From: Nanobdellota archaeon | GTDB taxonomy: Archaea > Nanobdellota > Nanobdellia > SCGC-AAA011-G17 > JAFCDX01 | Direction of reading: 5' to 3' | Length of the DNA stretch: 6,967 nucleotides | NCBI GenBank assembly: GCA_018816585.1 | Contig: JAHIVQ010000030.1 | Span: 1 to 6,967, forward strand | In this document: positions 1 to 5,221 of the stretch, one piece after another | Position numbering within the stretch: the stretch's first letter is position 1 | Layout: every line of letters begins with the position of its first letter | The notes under the pieces: generated by a model | Told to the model about the DNA's origin: nothing | What the model saw: only the letters and a program-made list of their open reading frames with translations | Database searches by the model: none | Position numbers and translations under genes: made by a program

Positions 1-105
1 AATTCCATTATTATAAAAGAAACAATTTTTTGTTCTAACTCCTGTTATCTTTTCAAATAAATTAAGATATCTTATTAGTCTCATATCAAGAACTTGAAGT
101 TTCAT
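1..105 (-). CDS. nusA: NusA-like KH-domain transcription factor, N-terminal 35 codons (runs off the left edge)
   Basis: Reading leftward from an ATG at 105-103 gives 35 uninterrupted codons. They begin MKLQVLDMRLIRYL and continue with NLFEKITGVRTKNCFFYN. The pattern 'I-R-Y-hydrophobic-LFEKITG-x-R-x-K-x-C' is the N-terminal hallmark I recognise from archaeal NusA-like proteins, which have two KH RNA-binding domains and no S1 domain, and act with RNA polymerase. The KH GxxG motifs would lie beyond the window edge. In many archaea this gene sits at the end of the RNA polymerase subunit cluster, before the S12 and S7 ribosomal genes; here it has its own promoter. No Shine-Dalgarno precedes the start, and a TATA-like element lies about 27 bases upstream, so a leaderless transcript is likely. 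Only the N-terminus is visible, so the call rests on motif recognition. Confidence 0.72.
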   Translation of the reverse strand, partial: MKLQVLDMRLIRYLNLFEKITGVRTKNCFFYNNGI

Positions 106-126
106 ATCATAAACAAAGGTGCGGGG

Positions 127-140
127 AGGTTTTTAAAGTT
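127..140 (-). promoter_or_regulatory. TATA-like promoter of the NusA-like gene
   Basis: On the minus strand the sequence reads AAACTTTAAAAACC, centred about 28 bases before the ATG at 105, the spacing expected for a leaderless archaeal transcript. It is flanked by C-rich tracts on the minus strand (seen as GGGGAGG and GGGGGG at about 122-149 on the plus strand), unusual in such AT-rich DNA. The promoter lies immediately downstream of the stop codon of the leftward gene 158-643. Confidence 0.5.
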
Positions 141-157
141 TGTGGGGGGAAGAAAAA

Positions 158-643
158 TTAAAATTTGATAACAGAATTAATTTTTCTAACAAAGAATAAA
201 TATAAAACTCCTGTTATTGTAATTAGATAAGTTCCTAATCCAATTCTCATAGAACCAAGAGTATTTCCAAGAAAAGGTATGCTTGTTTCTCTGTTGATTA
301 AAACAACTGCAAATAAACCAAAGAAAAGATAAATAAATGATAAGAAAGAAGCATATCGCGAATACCTATTGTAAATAATTCCTAAACCATTTAACAGATA
401 AAATAAAACAATCAATAAGTAAACAAAAATCATACATACTGTAAGTATTTCATATCCTTTAGAAAAAGATATGTTTCCTGAAAATAAATCTACAATTAAA
501 TTGAACATAACTCCACTTTTATCTGAAAAAATTTCTCCAAATATATTAAAACTAAAGAGGGGGAAAATGAAACCTGATATTGCAATTATCAGAAAAGAAA
601 AAATAGCTGCAGGATTTTTTCTTAATCTTTTTTTATTTTTCAT
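158..643 (-). CDS. Four-helix integral membrane protein, unknown function
   Basis: This is 161 residues starting MKNKKRLRKN at the ATG 643-641. A TTG start five codons upstream (658) is possible, but a TATA element at 660-672 lies about 24 bases before the ATG, which fits a leaderless start at 643. The N-terminus is strongly basic (about residues 2-9), so it should face the cytoplasm. Predicted membrane segments are at about residues 15-33, 66-90, 98-116 and 135-153, followed by a short basic tail. A polar loop sits between helices 1 and 2. I see no catalytic motif and do not recognise the family. It ends with TAA about 50 bases before the NusA-like gene, transcribed in the same direction, but that gene has its own promoter. 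Confidence 0.8.
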   Translation of the reverse strand: MKNKKRLRKNPAAIFSFLIIAISGFIFPLFSFNIFGEIFSDKSGVMFNLIVDLFSGNISFSKGYEILTVCMIFVYLLIVLFYLLNGLGIIYNRYSRYASFLSFIYLFFGLFAVVLINRETSIPFLGNTLGSMRIGLGTYLITITGVLYLFFVRKINSVIKF

Positions 644-659
644 AAAAAGAAAAAACAAG

Positions 660-672
660 ATATATTAATAAA
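660..672 (-). promoter_or_regulatory. TATA-like promoter for the membrane gene 158-643
   Basis: The minus strand reads TTTATTAATATAT, centred about 24 bases before the ATG at 643. No Shine-Dalgarno precedes that ATG, so this supports 643 rather than the upstream TTG as the start. The divergent promoter for the gene at 743 lies about 50 bases further right. Confidence 0.45.
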
Positions 673-713
673 CCTTTTTGTTTTATTAAAAGATTTTAAT
701 TGGGATGGAAAGT

Positions 714-725
714 AATTTAAATTTA
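714..725 (+). promoter_or_regulatory. TATA-like promoter for the AN1/transglutaminase gene
   Basis: An AATTTAAATTTA-type element is centred about 23 bases before the ATG at 743, with no Shine-Dalgarno between them. This fits a leaderless archaeal start. It is the plus-strand partner of the divergent promoter at 660-672. Confidence 0.45.
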
Positions 726-742
726 GAATCTTAATTTAAAGT

Positions 743-1819
743 ATGACAGAAAAATGTAGTTATTGTAAAAGAAAAATTATAAATCTTCCTTTTAGATGTA
801 AATTTTGTGGAGACTATTTTTGTTCTTGTCATAGATTACCAGAGGACCATAATTGTGATGGATTAAATAAATATAAAAATAATAACATAAAAAGATGGCA
901 AAAAGCCATCATTCCTGAAAAGGAAAAACTAATAAGACAAGAAATAAGTAATTTTGAATTTTCGTCTAAAACAAAATTAAAAAGATTTTGGTATAAAAAT
1001 AAAAGATGGATGAAAAAATTATTTTTTTGGATAATTGTTCTTTTAATAATTTATATTTCATTTCAATATTATCAAAATAATAAAGAAAAGACGGATAACT
1101 ATATTGAAAATACTTGGAATAAAACTTCTTCTTATGTCAAAGAAGCGATGCCTTTAACTTACAAACCTCAGCACAACACCCCAGTAAACAAAACCTACCA
1201 AGTTTATTACGGAGGATTAAATAAAATTGAATTAATTTTGTATAAAGAAGTTTATGATTATTTTATTCATGATGCTTCTCATGAATATGTATATTATGTC
1301 TACAATGATTATGAAGTCGCTCCTATTGGCTGGGAAATAGATTATTGGAAAATGTTTTTATCAAATGAAAATGATGAGTATGTAATTAAAGATATTATAA
1401 CCCAAACAAAGTTTTATACAAAAAGTGATGGAGATAAAGCAGTACAAGCTATTGTAAAATTTGTTCAACAAATACCTTATGATTGGGAAAGTCTTAATAC
1501 AAATTCTCAATATGTGCAATATCCTTATGAAACACTTTATTTAAATAAGGGGGTTTGTTCTGAAAAAGCTCTATTAATGGCTAAATTGCTTAATGAATTA
1601 GGTTATGGTGTTGCCCTATTTGTTTATCAAGAAGATCATATGGCGGTTGGAATTGATTGTCCTTATGATAAAAGTAATTATCAAAGTGGATATTGTTTTA
1701 TAGAACCAAGTGATGTTTATCCAATAGGATTAATACCAACAGAATATGTTGGTGGTGTGAGACTAGTTAGCACACCACAGATAATCCAAATTAGTCAAGG
1801 AAAATCTTATTCAAAATGA
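743..1819 (+). CDS. AN1 zinc finger, transmembrane helix and transglutaminase-like cysteine protease domain in one protein
   Basis: This protein has 358 residues. Residues 5-38 match the AN1 zinc finger exactly: C5-x2-C8-x10-C19-x2-C22-x4-C27-x2-H30-x5-H36-x-C38. A very basic stretch (about 78-92) precedes one membrane helix (about 93-108). The C-terminal part is transglutaminase-like: KGVCSEKALLMAKLLNELGY gives the nucleophile C272 at a helix start, EDHMAVGI gives H299, and YCFIEPSD gives the acid, probably E321. Together they form a plausible Cys-His-acid triad. By the positive-inside rule the AN1 finger should be cytoplasmic and the transglutaminase fold outside. Archaeal domains of this type are usually thought to act as peptidases or amidases rather than cross-linking enzymes. 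The substrate is unknown. The start is supported by a TATA element about 23 bases upstream. The 3' end faces a convergent gene. Confidence 0.88.
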   Translation: MTEKCSYCKRKIINLPFRCKFCGDYFCSCHRLPEDHNCDGLNKYKNNNIKRWQKAIIPEKEKLIRQEISNFEFSSKTKLKRFWYKNKRWMKKLFFWIIVLLIIYISFQYYQNNKEKTDNYIENTWNKTSSYVKEAMPLTYKPQHNTPVNKTYQVYYGGLNKIELILYKEVYDYFIHDASHEYVYYVYNDYEVAPIGWEIDYWKMFLSNENDEYVIKDIITQTKFYTKSDGDKAVQAIVKFVQQIPYDWESLNTNSQYVQYPYETLYLNKGVCSEKALLMAKLLNELGYGVALFVYQEDHMAVGIDCPYDKSNYQSGYCFIEPSDVYPIGLIPTEYVGGVRLVSTPQIIQISQGKSYSK

Positions 1820-1883
1820 AATGGAAACAAATAATCTAATAACAAAAGATTTTATTAAAATTCAACAAATTTTAAAGTTCATA

Positions 1884-2330
1884 TTAAATATCAAATATTT
1901 CAAGTTTTCTTAAATATGAGATAAATCTTTTCTTTTTAATATAAGCATAAATTAATATGATTAATGCCAATAATGAAAAAAATACTTCAATTAATCCTCT
2001 CAGTTGAATTGTTTTAATATCATTTAATTTAATAAAAAGAATTACTATAACAAAAATAATTACACTCATAATTTGCCAAGTTTTGAGATTTTGTGCTTTT
2101 ATTTTAGCTTCTTCAATTTGTTTATCGCTTAATTTTCTTTTTTTGCCTTCTATTCCTATTACTTTTTTTAAATTATCTATGCTTAAACTAACTATTCTAT
2201 GCGCCCTTAGTTTCTTAGTGTTTTTTTCCTTTTCTTTATTGTAACAATCATTACATAATTCTTCTTTACAATAAGTCTTAATTTCTCCAGTATTTACTTC
2301 TTTACCACATCTTTCACATTTTTCTACCAT
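1884..2330 (-). CDS. Zinc-ribbon protein with two C-terminal membrane helices, unknown function
   Basis: This is 148 residues. The N-terminus has a four-cysteine zinc-binding pattern, CERC (C5, C8) and then C26-x2-C29, with an extra cysteine at 21. A basic, helical linker (about 36-82) follows, then two membrane segments (about 86-101 and 112-131) and a basic tail. The ribbon and linker are probably cytoplasmic. The layout of a Cys-rich head joined to membrane helices echoes the AN1 protein that converges on it from the left. A TATA-like element (about 2362-2374) would give a leader of roughly 10 bases. A second promoter copy inside the 36-bp repeat (2394-2429) could also drive it through a short upstream ORF. 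I do not recognise the family. Confidence 0.78.
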   Translation of the reverse strand: MVEKCERCGKEVNTGEIKTYCKEELCNDCYNKEKEKNTKKLRAHRIVSLSIDNLKKVIGIEGKKRKLSDKQIEEAKIKAQNLKTWQIMSVIIFVIVILFIKLNDIKTIQLRGLIEVFFSLLALIILIYAYIKKKRFISYLRKLEIFDI

Positions 2331-2391
2331 TTTTTAAAAAGTTTGAACAAACAATTCCCAACATATTATAAAACCAACTTGTTAAAACCAT
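2314..2391 (-). CDS. Possible 25-codon upstream ORF overlapping the start of the zinc-ribbon gene
   Basis: An ATG at 2391-2389 stands at exactly the same distance from the 36-bp promoter repeat as the ATG of the gene at 2818. It opens a 25-codon frame (MVLTSWFYNML..., stop TGA at 2316-2314) that overlaps the first codons of the gene starting at 2330 in another frame. It may be a leaderless leader peptide controlling the downstream start, or only what is left after a gene was lost behind a duplicated promoter. There is no protein-level evidence that it is translated, and its sequence does not resemble the start of the gene at 2818. Confidence 0.25.
   Translation of the reverse strand: MVLTSWFYNMLGIVCSNFLKNGRKM
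2362..2374 (-). promoter_or_regulatory. TATA-like element for the zinc-ribbon gene 1884-2330
   Basis: The minus strand reads GGTTTTATAATAT. The predicted transcription start would fall near 2341, leaving about 10 untranslated bases before the ATG at 2330, slightly more than for other genes here. It is independent of the promoter copy in the 36-bp repeat further upstream. Confidence 0.35.
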
Positions 2392-2393
2392 GA

Positions 2394-2429
2394 ATATTAA
2401 TTAATATTTGAAACTTAAAAATTTAACTA
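2394..2429. repeat. 36-bp direct repeat, copy 1 (promoter plus palindrome)
   Basis: This is identical over 36 bases to 2821-2856. On the minus strand it reads as a TATA-like element (AAATTTTTAAG) followed by the palindrome ATATTAATTAATAT, then one unmatched base, then C and an ATG. This copy overlaps the stop codon and the last sense bases of the gene 2423-2818. Here the palindrome extends to 16 bp (2393-2408). Confidence 0.9.
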
Positions 2430-2818
2430 TAATAATAAAAAATATAAAAAAAACCTGAAAAAATACCTAATAAATCAGTGATTATATGATTATGATGTGA
2501 TATAGAAAGAGAAGTCAAATTAAACTCTCCTAAAAACGAGAGAAATAAAGAAAAACCAAAAGTTATTAAAATTCCAGCAACCATTATATATTTTCTATCT
2601 TTGTAGATTATATCACCTATAATGAAGAATAAAGTAATTAATAAGACTATAAACCCAAAAAAGAAAACAAAGTGTTCTATATTGCTCCTCTGTATCCATA
2701 AAAAGTGATAATCAAATATAATACTTAATTTTCTATTGATTTGTGATGTATATAAAAAAGAAATTAGGGCTATTGATAAAATAATATTAATAATATGATT
2801 TTTAAATTTGGATTCCAT
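2423..2818 (-). CDS. Small four-helix membrane protein, possibly VanZ-like
   Basis: This is 131 residues with predicted membrane segments at about 8-24, 49-69, 78-97 and 113-130. The order of a pre-helix His (IEHFVFFFGF, H49), an acidic residue after helix 3 (FLGEFNL, E98) and a last segment beginning with Asp and carrying a glycine-rich face (IITDLLGIFSGFFYIF, D115) resembles the small VanZ-like membrane family. That family shows a similar His, Glu, and Asp-x-x-x-x-x-x-Gly pattern. The match is weak and I cannot run a profile search. The gene sits exactly between two copies of a 36-bp repeat: the upstream copy supplies a TATA element about 28 bases before the ATG, and the downstream copy overlaps its stop codon. 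The start is probably leaderless. Confidence 0.75.
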   Translation of the reverse strand: MESKFKNHIINIILSIALISFLYTSQINRKLSIIFDYHFLWIQRSNIEHFVFFFGFIVLLITLFFIIGDIIYKDRKYIMVAGILITFGFSLFLSFLGEFNLTSLSISHHNHIITDLLGIFSGFFYIFYYYS

Positions 2819-2820
2819 GT

Positions 2821-2834
2821 ATATTAATTAATAT
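2821..2834. promoter_or_regulatory. Palindromic candidate operator at the start site of gene 2423-2818
   Basis: ATATTAATTAATAT is a perfect 14-bp inverted repeat lying between the TATA element and the ATG, where a bound repressor would block transcription start. The same palindrome is at 2394-2407 in the other repeat copy. In AT-rich DNA such palindromes can arise by chance; conservation of the whole 36-bp unit is the better argument. Confidence 0.35.
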
Positions 2835-2856
2835 TTGAAACTTAAAAATTTAACTA
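2821..2856. repeat. 36-bp direct repeat, copy 2 (promoter of gene 2423-2818)
   Basis: This is a perfect copy of 2394-2429, offset by 427 bases. On the minus strand it holds the TATA-like element at about 2841-2851 and the 14-bp palindrome ATATTAATTAATAT at 2834-2821, ending two bases before the ATG at 2818. Its right end lies 10 bases beyond the stop of the upstream gene (2867). Confidence 0.9.
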
Positions 2857-2866
2857 AATAAAAAAA
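2857..2866 (-). terminator. Possible T-rich terminator after the coiled-coil gene 2867-3367
   Basis: Directly after the TAA at 2867 the minus strand reads TTTTTTTATT. Archaeal transcription often ends at such T-runs without a hairpin. The next leftward promoter follows at once in the 36-bp repeat, which fits separate transcription units. Confidence 0.3.
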
Positions 2867-3367
2867 TTATAATGTAATTCTTTTTTTTGAACTTTCAGTT
2901 AATTTTCCATCAACACAAACTAATGGCGATGTTTGAATTATTGGTCCTTCTAATAAATCAGCTCTTGATTTAATTAAAACAATAACTAAATGATTAAATT
3001 CTAAATAATCTTCGTTAATTGCTTTTATATCCTCAAAGATTAGAATAGTATAAGTACTAAATCCCCACATATCTAAATATTCTTTTGCTTCTTCATTTGT
3101 TTCAAATTTTTTATATTCTAAAATCCAAACATTGGCATCATATTTTTGTTTCAGGATATTTAGTTTTTGATTTATATCATTTAAACAGCTTGTCATTAAA
3201 CTATCTTGTTGTTTAATTTGTTGAGTATTTGTCTGAACTGAACTTTTTAATTTTTCATAAAAAGAACCAATATTTTGAGGACTAAACCAAATCGAGTATA
3301 TAATTAAAAATATAATCGCAGATACAACCGAACCTATAATAAAGCTGCCCCAATCATGCCTCGTCAT
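2867..3367 (-). CDS. Single-pass membrane protein with coiled coil and small C-terminal domain, unknown function
   Basis: This is 166 residues. One membrane helix lies near the N-terminus (about 8-28), after a short segment MTRHDWGS. It is followed by a Gln-, Lys- and Leu-rich helical region (about 35-78) with a probable coiled coil. A C-terminal domain (about 80-155) has alternating strands and helices (NVWILEYKKF, YTILIFEDI, HLVIVLIKS), suggesting a small alpha/beta fold. With so little charge before the helix the orientation is uncertain. The ATG at 3367 is supported by a TATA-like element about 26 bases upstream (3389-3398, minus strand). It is divergent from the nuclease gene at 3445. 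I do not recognise the family. Confidence 0.78.
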   Translation of the reverse strand: MTRHDWGSFIIGSVVSAIIFLIIYSIWFSPQNIGSFYEKLKSSVQTNTQQIKQQDSLMTSCLNDINQKLNILKQKYDANVWILEYKKFETNEEAKEYLDMWGFSTYTILIFEDIKAINEDYLEFNHLVIVLIKSRADLLEGPIIQTSPLVCVDGKLTESSKKRITL

Positions 3368-3388
3368 AAATCCTTCAAGTTTTATGTA

Positions 3389-3398
3389 ATTATATAGT
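3389..3398 (-). promoter_or_regulatory. TATA-like promoter for gene 2867-3367
   Basis: The minus strand reads AACTATATAA about 26 bases before the ATG at 3367, with no Shine-Dalgarno. It shares the 77-base divergent intergenic region with the nuclease promoter at 3415-3428. Confidence 0.5.
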
Positions 3399-3414
3399 TT
3401 TCTATCTTAGATAA

Positions 3415-3428
3415 TTTTTTATACTTAT
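3415..3428 (+). promoter_or_regulatory. TATA promoter of the nuclease gene
   Basis: TTTTTTATACTTAT contains TTTATA at 3418-3423, starting 27 bases before the ATG at 3445. It is nearly identical to the promoter at 5193-5206 of the gene at 5222 (26 bases from its ATG). The repeated sequence and spacing make this one of the clearest leaderless promoters in the window. Confidence 0.6.
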
Positions 3429-3444
3429 CTTTTATATTTTAATT

Positions 3445-4632
3445 ATGGCAACCTATTCACATTCAAGAGTTTCAACTTATGAAAATTGTCCATATCAGTA
3501 TAAACTAAGATATATTGATAAAGTTAAAGTTGATGTTCCAACAACAATTGAAGCATTTATGGGTGATATGGTTCATCAGACTTTGGAGTTCTTATATAAA
3601 AATAAAAAATTTAAGAAAAGAGTTGCAAAAAATATTTTAATTAAGTTTTATAGGGATTTATGGAAGAAGAATTATTCTGATGATATTTTAATTGTTAAGG
3701 CAGATAAAGAAAATGTTGATGCAGAGAATTACAGGAAAATGGGGGAGAAGTTTGTTTCAGATTATTATGATAGAATGAAGCCATTTGAACAGATTACTAT
3801 TTTAGGACTTGAGACTACTGATAGAATGACTTTGCCTGATGGAAACCAGTGGCATGTTAGAATAGATAAGTTGGGCTGTGATTCTAAAGGAAATTATTTT
3901 GTTTGTGATTATAAAACAAACTCGCGTATGAAAGACCAAGAAGAAGCAGATGAAGACAGGCAACTTGCTCTTTATTCTATTTGGGTTAAAGACAAGTTTA
4001 AAGATGCGAAGAGTGTTAAATTAATTTGGCATATGCTGGCTTTTAATAAAGATGCTGTTTCAGAAAGAACAGACAAGCAATTAGAAAAACTTCAAAAAGA
4101 AGTTTGTGAAAAAATAAAAGAAATAGAAAATGCAAAAGAATTTCCAAGAAATCGGACAGCTCTTTGTGATTATTGTGTTTACAAAGAAATATGCCCAAGT
4201 TTTAAACATGAAGCTGAATTAGAAAAAATTGAAGATGTAAAAAAGTTTAAGCAAGATGAAGGAGTTAAGTTAGTTGATGAATATTCTGAAATTAAGATGA
4301 AATTAGGAGAATTAAAAAAACAAGATGAGGAGTTTAGAGAAAAATTAATTGCCTATGCAAAGCAATTTGATGTGGATTATATTTATGGGAGTAATAAGAA
4401 GTGCAGTGTTAAGGAGTTTGAGAAGATTGTTTTGCCAGAAGATAAAGAAGAATTAATTAAGTTAATGAAAAAGAAAGGTGTTTATGAGGATTTTGTAATG
4501 TTGAATTATATGAGATTAAATAGTGGTGTAATTAAAGGAGGAGTTGACGATGAAATTAAAAAGTTGGTTGAGATTGTAAAGGATTTTCGGTTGAGTTTAT
4601 CAAAGCGACGAGATATAGGCAGTGATGAATAA
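3445..4632 (+). CDS. PD-(D/E)XK nuclease, RecB/Cas4-like, with four-cysteine iron-sulfur site
   Basis: This is 395 residues. The N-terminus has the RecB/Cas4-family signature S-x2-S-TYENCPYQYKLRY with C15. The nuclease core shows H44 (GDMVHQTLE), D141 (VRIDKLG), D155 and K157 (CDYKTNS), and Q173 with Y177 (RQLALYSIW), a full set of active-site motifs for metal-dependent DNA cleavage. C241, C244 and C250 (CDYCVYKEIC) follow and, with C15, form the usual 4Fe-4S ligand set of Cas4 and AddB. The C-terminal 145 or so residues are helical and charged and are not part of the minimal nuclease. No helicase motif is present and no CRISPR genes are nearby, so a stand-alone DNA repair or processing role is more likely than Cas4 itself. 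The gene has a leaderless promoter and is followed 42 bases later by the peptidase gene. Confidence 0.9.
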   Translation: MATYSHSRVSTYENCPYQYKLRYIDKVKVDVPTTIEAFMGDMVHQTLEFLYKNKKFKKRVAKNILIKFYRDLWKKNYSDDILIVKADKENVDAENYRKMGEKFVSDYYDRMKPFEQITILGLETTDRMTLPDGNQWHVRIDKLGCDSKGNYFVCDYKTNSRMKDQEEADEDRQLALYSIWVKDKFKDAKSVKLIWHMLAFNKDAVSERTDKQLEKLQKEVCEKIKEIENAKEFPRNRTALCDYCVYKEICPSFKHEAELEKIEDVKKFKQDEGVKLVDEYSEIKMKLGELKKQDEEFREKLIAYAKQFDVDYIYGSNKKCSVKEFEKIVLPEDKEELIKLMKKKGVYEDFVMLNYMRLNSGVIKGGVDDEIKKLVEIVKDFRLSLSKRRDIGSDE

Positions 4633-4640
4633 TGGAGAGA

Positions 4641-4652
4641 GATAAATATAAT
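4641..4652 (+). promoter_or_regulatory. Possible TATA element before the M50-like gene
   Basis: GATAAATATAAT lies about 28 bases before the ATG at 4675, the spacing of other promoters here. Because a strong Shine-Dalgarno also precedes this ATG, the gene could be read both from the nuclease transcript and from its own start. Confidence 0.35.
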
Positions 4653-4660
4653 TTGAGTAA

Positions 4661-4674
4661 GAGGAGGGGGGGAG
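4661..4674 (+). promoter_or_regulatory. Strong purine-rich ribosome binding site for the M50-like gene
   Basis: GAGGAGGGGGGGAG directly precedes ATGATG at 4675-4680. Most genes in this window lack a Shine-Dalgarno, so this one suggests translation from a longer mRNA shared with the nuclease upstream. Either ATG is possible as the start, changing the protein by one residue. Confidence 0.55.
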
Positions 4675-5133
4675 ATGATGATAATTAAATTTTTAATATT
4701 TTTTGCAATTGTATTGTTTTTAGATTGGATTTTATTCACATATTTGCATGAACTAGCTCATAAAAAAGCATTGAAAAGAGCTGGAATTAAAGGAACAATA
4801 GCTTGGAATTTTAGAGAAATTTTGAAACATATAATAGTTAAACCTATTGCAATTTGCTGGTTTGAGGAAGATAAATTAAGGAAATTAAGTTATAAAAAAA
4901 AGAAAGATATATTTTTATCAGGAATTAAAACTGATTTAATTATTTTGGTTGTATTGTCTGTTTTGTCTATTTTTTCTTGGTTTTTATTAGTTCTGAATAA
5001 TAAATTTATTTTTGGGCATTATAGTTTAATAATTTGCAATGTTTTAATTTTAATTAAATCTTGGGATGTTCTAAATAATTTGTTTAAAAAAAATTCAGAT
5101 TTAGATAAGTTTTATTTATGGAAAGATAAATAA
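4675..5133 (+). CDS. Small membrane zinc metalloprotease-like protein (HExxH, M50/site-2-protease character)
   Basis: This is 152 residues. The first hydrophobic segment (about 4-22) runs into YLHELAHKKALKRAGI, which holds the zinc-binding HExxH motif (H25, E26, H29). A second part, IFLSGIKTDLIILVVLS (79-95), resembles the 'AGP-x-x-N' helix of M50 intramembrane peptidases with the conserved Pro and Asn changed. The last part, SWDVLNNLFKKNSDLDKF, resembles the M50 region that supplies the third zinc ligand, D143 or D145 here. Membrane segments are at about 4-22, 86-107 and 113-129. At 152 residues it is far shorter than typical site-2 proteases and has no PDZ domain. It probably forms an operon with the nuclease. 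Peptidase activity is inferred from the motif; substitutions in the second motif leave real doubt. Confidence 0.8.
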   Translation: MMIIKFLIFFAIVLFLDWILFTYLHELAHKKALKRAGIKGTIAWNFREILKHIIVKPIAICWFEEDKLRKLSYKKKKDIFLSGIKTDLIILVVLSVLSIFSWFLLVLNNKFIFGHYSLIICNVLILIKSWDVLNNLFKKNSDLDKFYLWKDK

Positions 5134-5135
5134 AA

Positions 5136-5198
5136 AATTAAATTTTGTTTTAATCTTGGAGAAGTTAAGGAAGCTATCAAAGATTTGAAAAGATTTTT
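5136..5198. repeat. 63-bp direct repeat, copy 1 (headless gene fragment)
   Basis: This is identical over all 63 bases to 6859-6921, offset 1723. Read in the frame used by copy 2 it encodes KFCFNLGEVKEAIKDLKRF, but it has no start codon: the frame is closed upstream by the TAA that ends the M50-like gene (5131-5133). The right end falls inside the TTTATA box of the next gene's promoter (TTT from the repeat, ATA beyond it). Confidence 0.95.
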
Positions 5199-5206
5199 AT
5201 ACTTAT
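5193..5206 (+). promoter_or_regulatory. TATA promoter of gene 5222-5476, built across the edge of the 63-bp repeat
   Basis: ATTTTTATACTTAT contains TTTATA at 5196-5201, starting 26 bases before the ATG at 5222. It matches the nuclease promoter at 3415-3428 except at the first base. Its left half belongs to the 63-bp repeat. Confidence 0.6.
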
Positions 5207-5221
5207 ATTTCTTTTTTAGTT

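Noticed and set aside
644..658. TTG start giving five extra N-terminal residues (MFFLF) to the membrane protein 158-643
   Set aside because: The ATG at 643 is at the right distance from the TATA element at 660-672, and the extension would place hydrophobic residues before a basic N-terminus.
471..668. 65-codon plus-strand frame
   Set aside because: It is antisense to the four-helix membrane gene 158-643, whose helices and promoter are convincing.
1833..1851. Hairpin AATCT...AGATT between the convergent genes as a terminator
   Set aside because: It has only five A/T-rich base pairs with a nine-base loop and no following T-run on the plus strand; chance is likely.
3445..4632. Cas4 of a CRISPR system
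   Set aside because: The motifs fit the wider RecB/Cas4 nuclease group, but the protein is much longer than typical Cas4 and there is no array or other cas gene in the window.
4506..4739. 77-codon minus-strand frame
   Set aside because: It spans the end of the nuclease gene and the start of the peptidase gene in antisense and has a low-complexity Ile/Ser/Pro composition.
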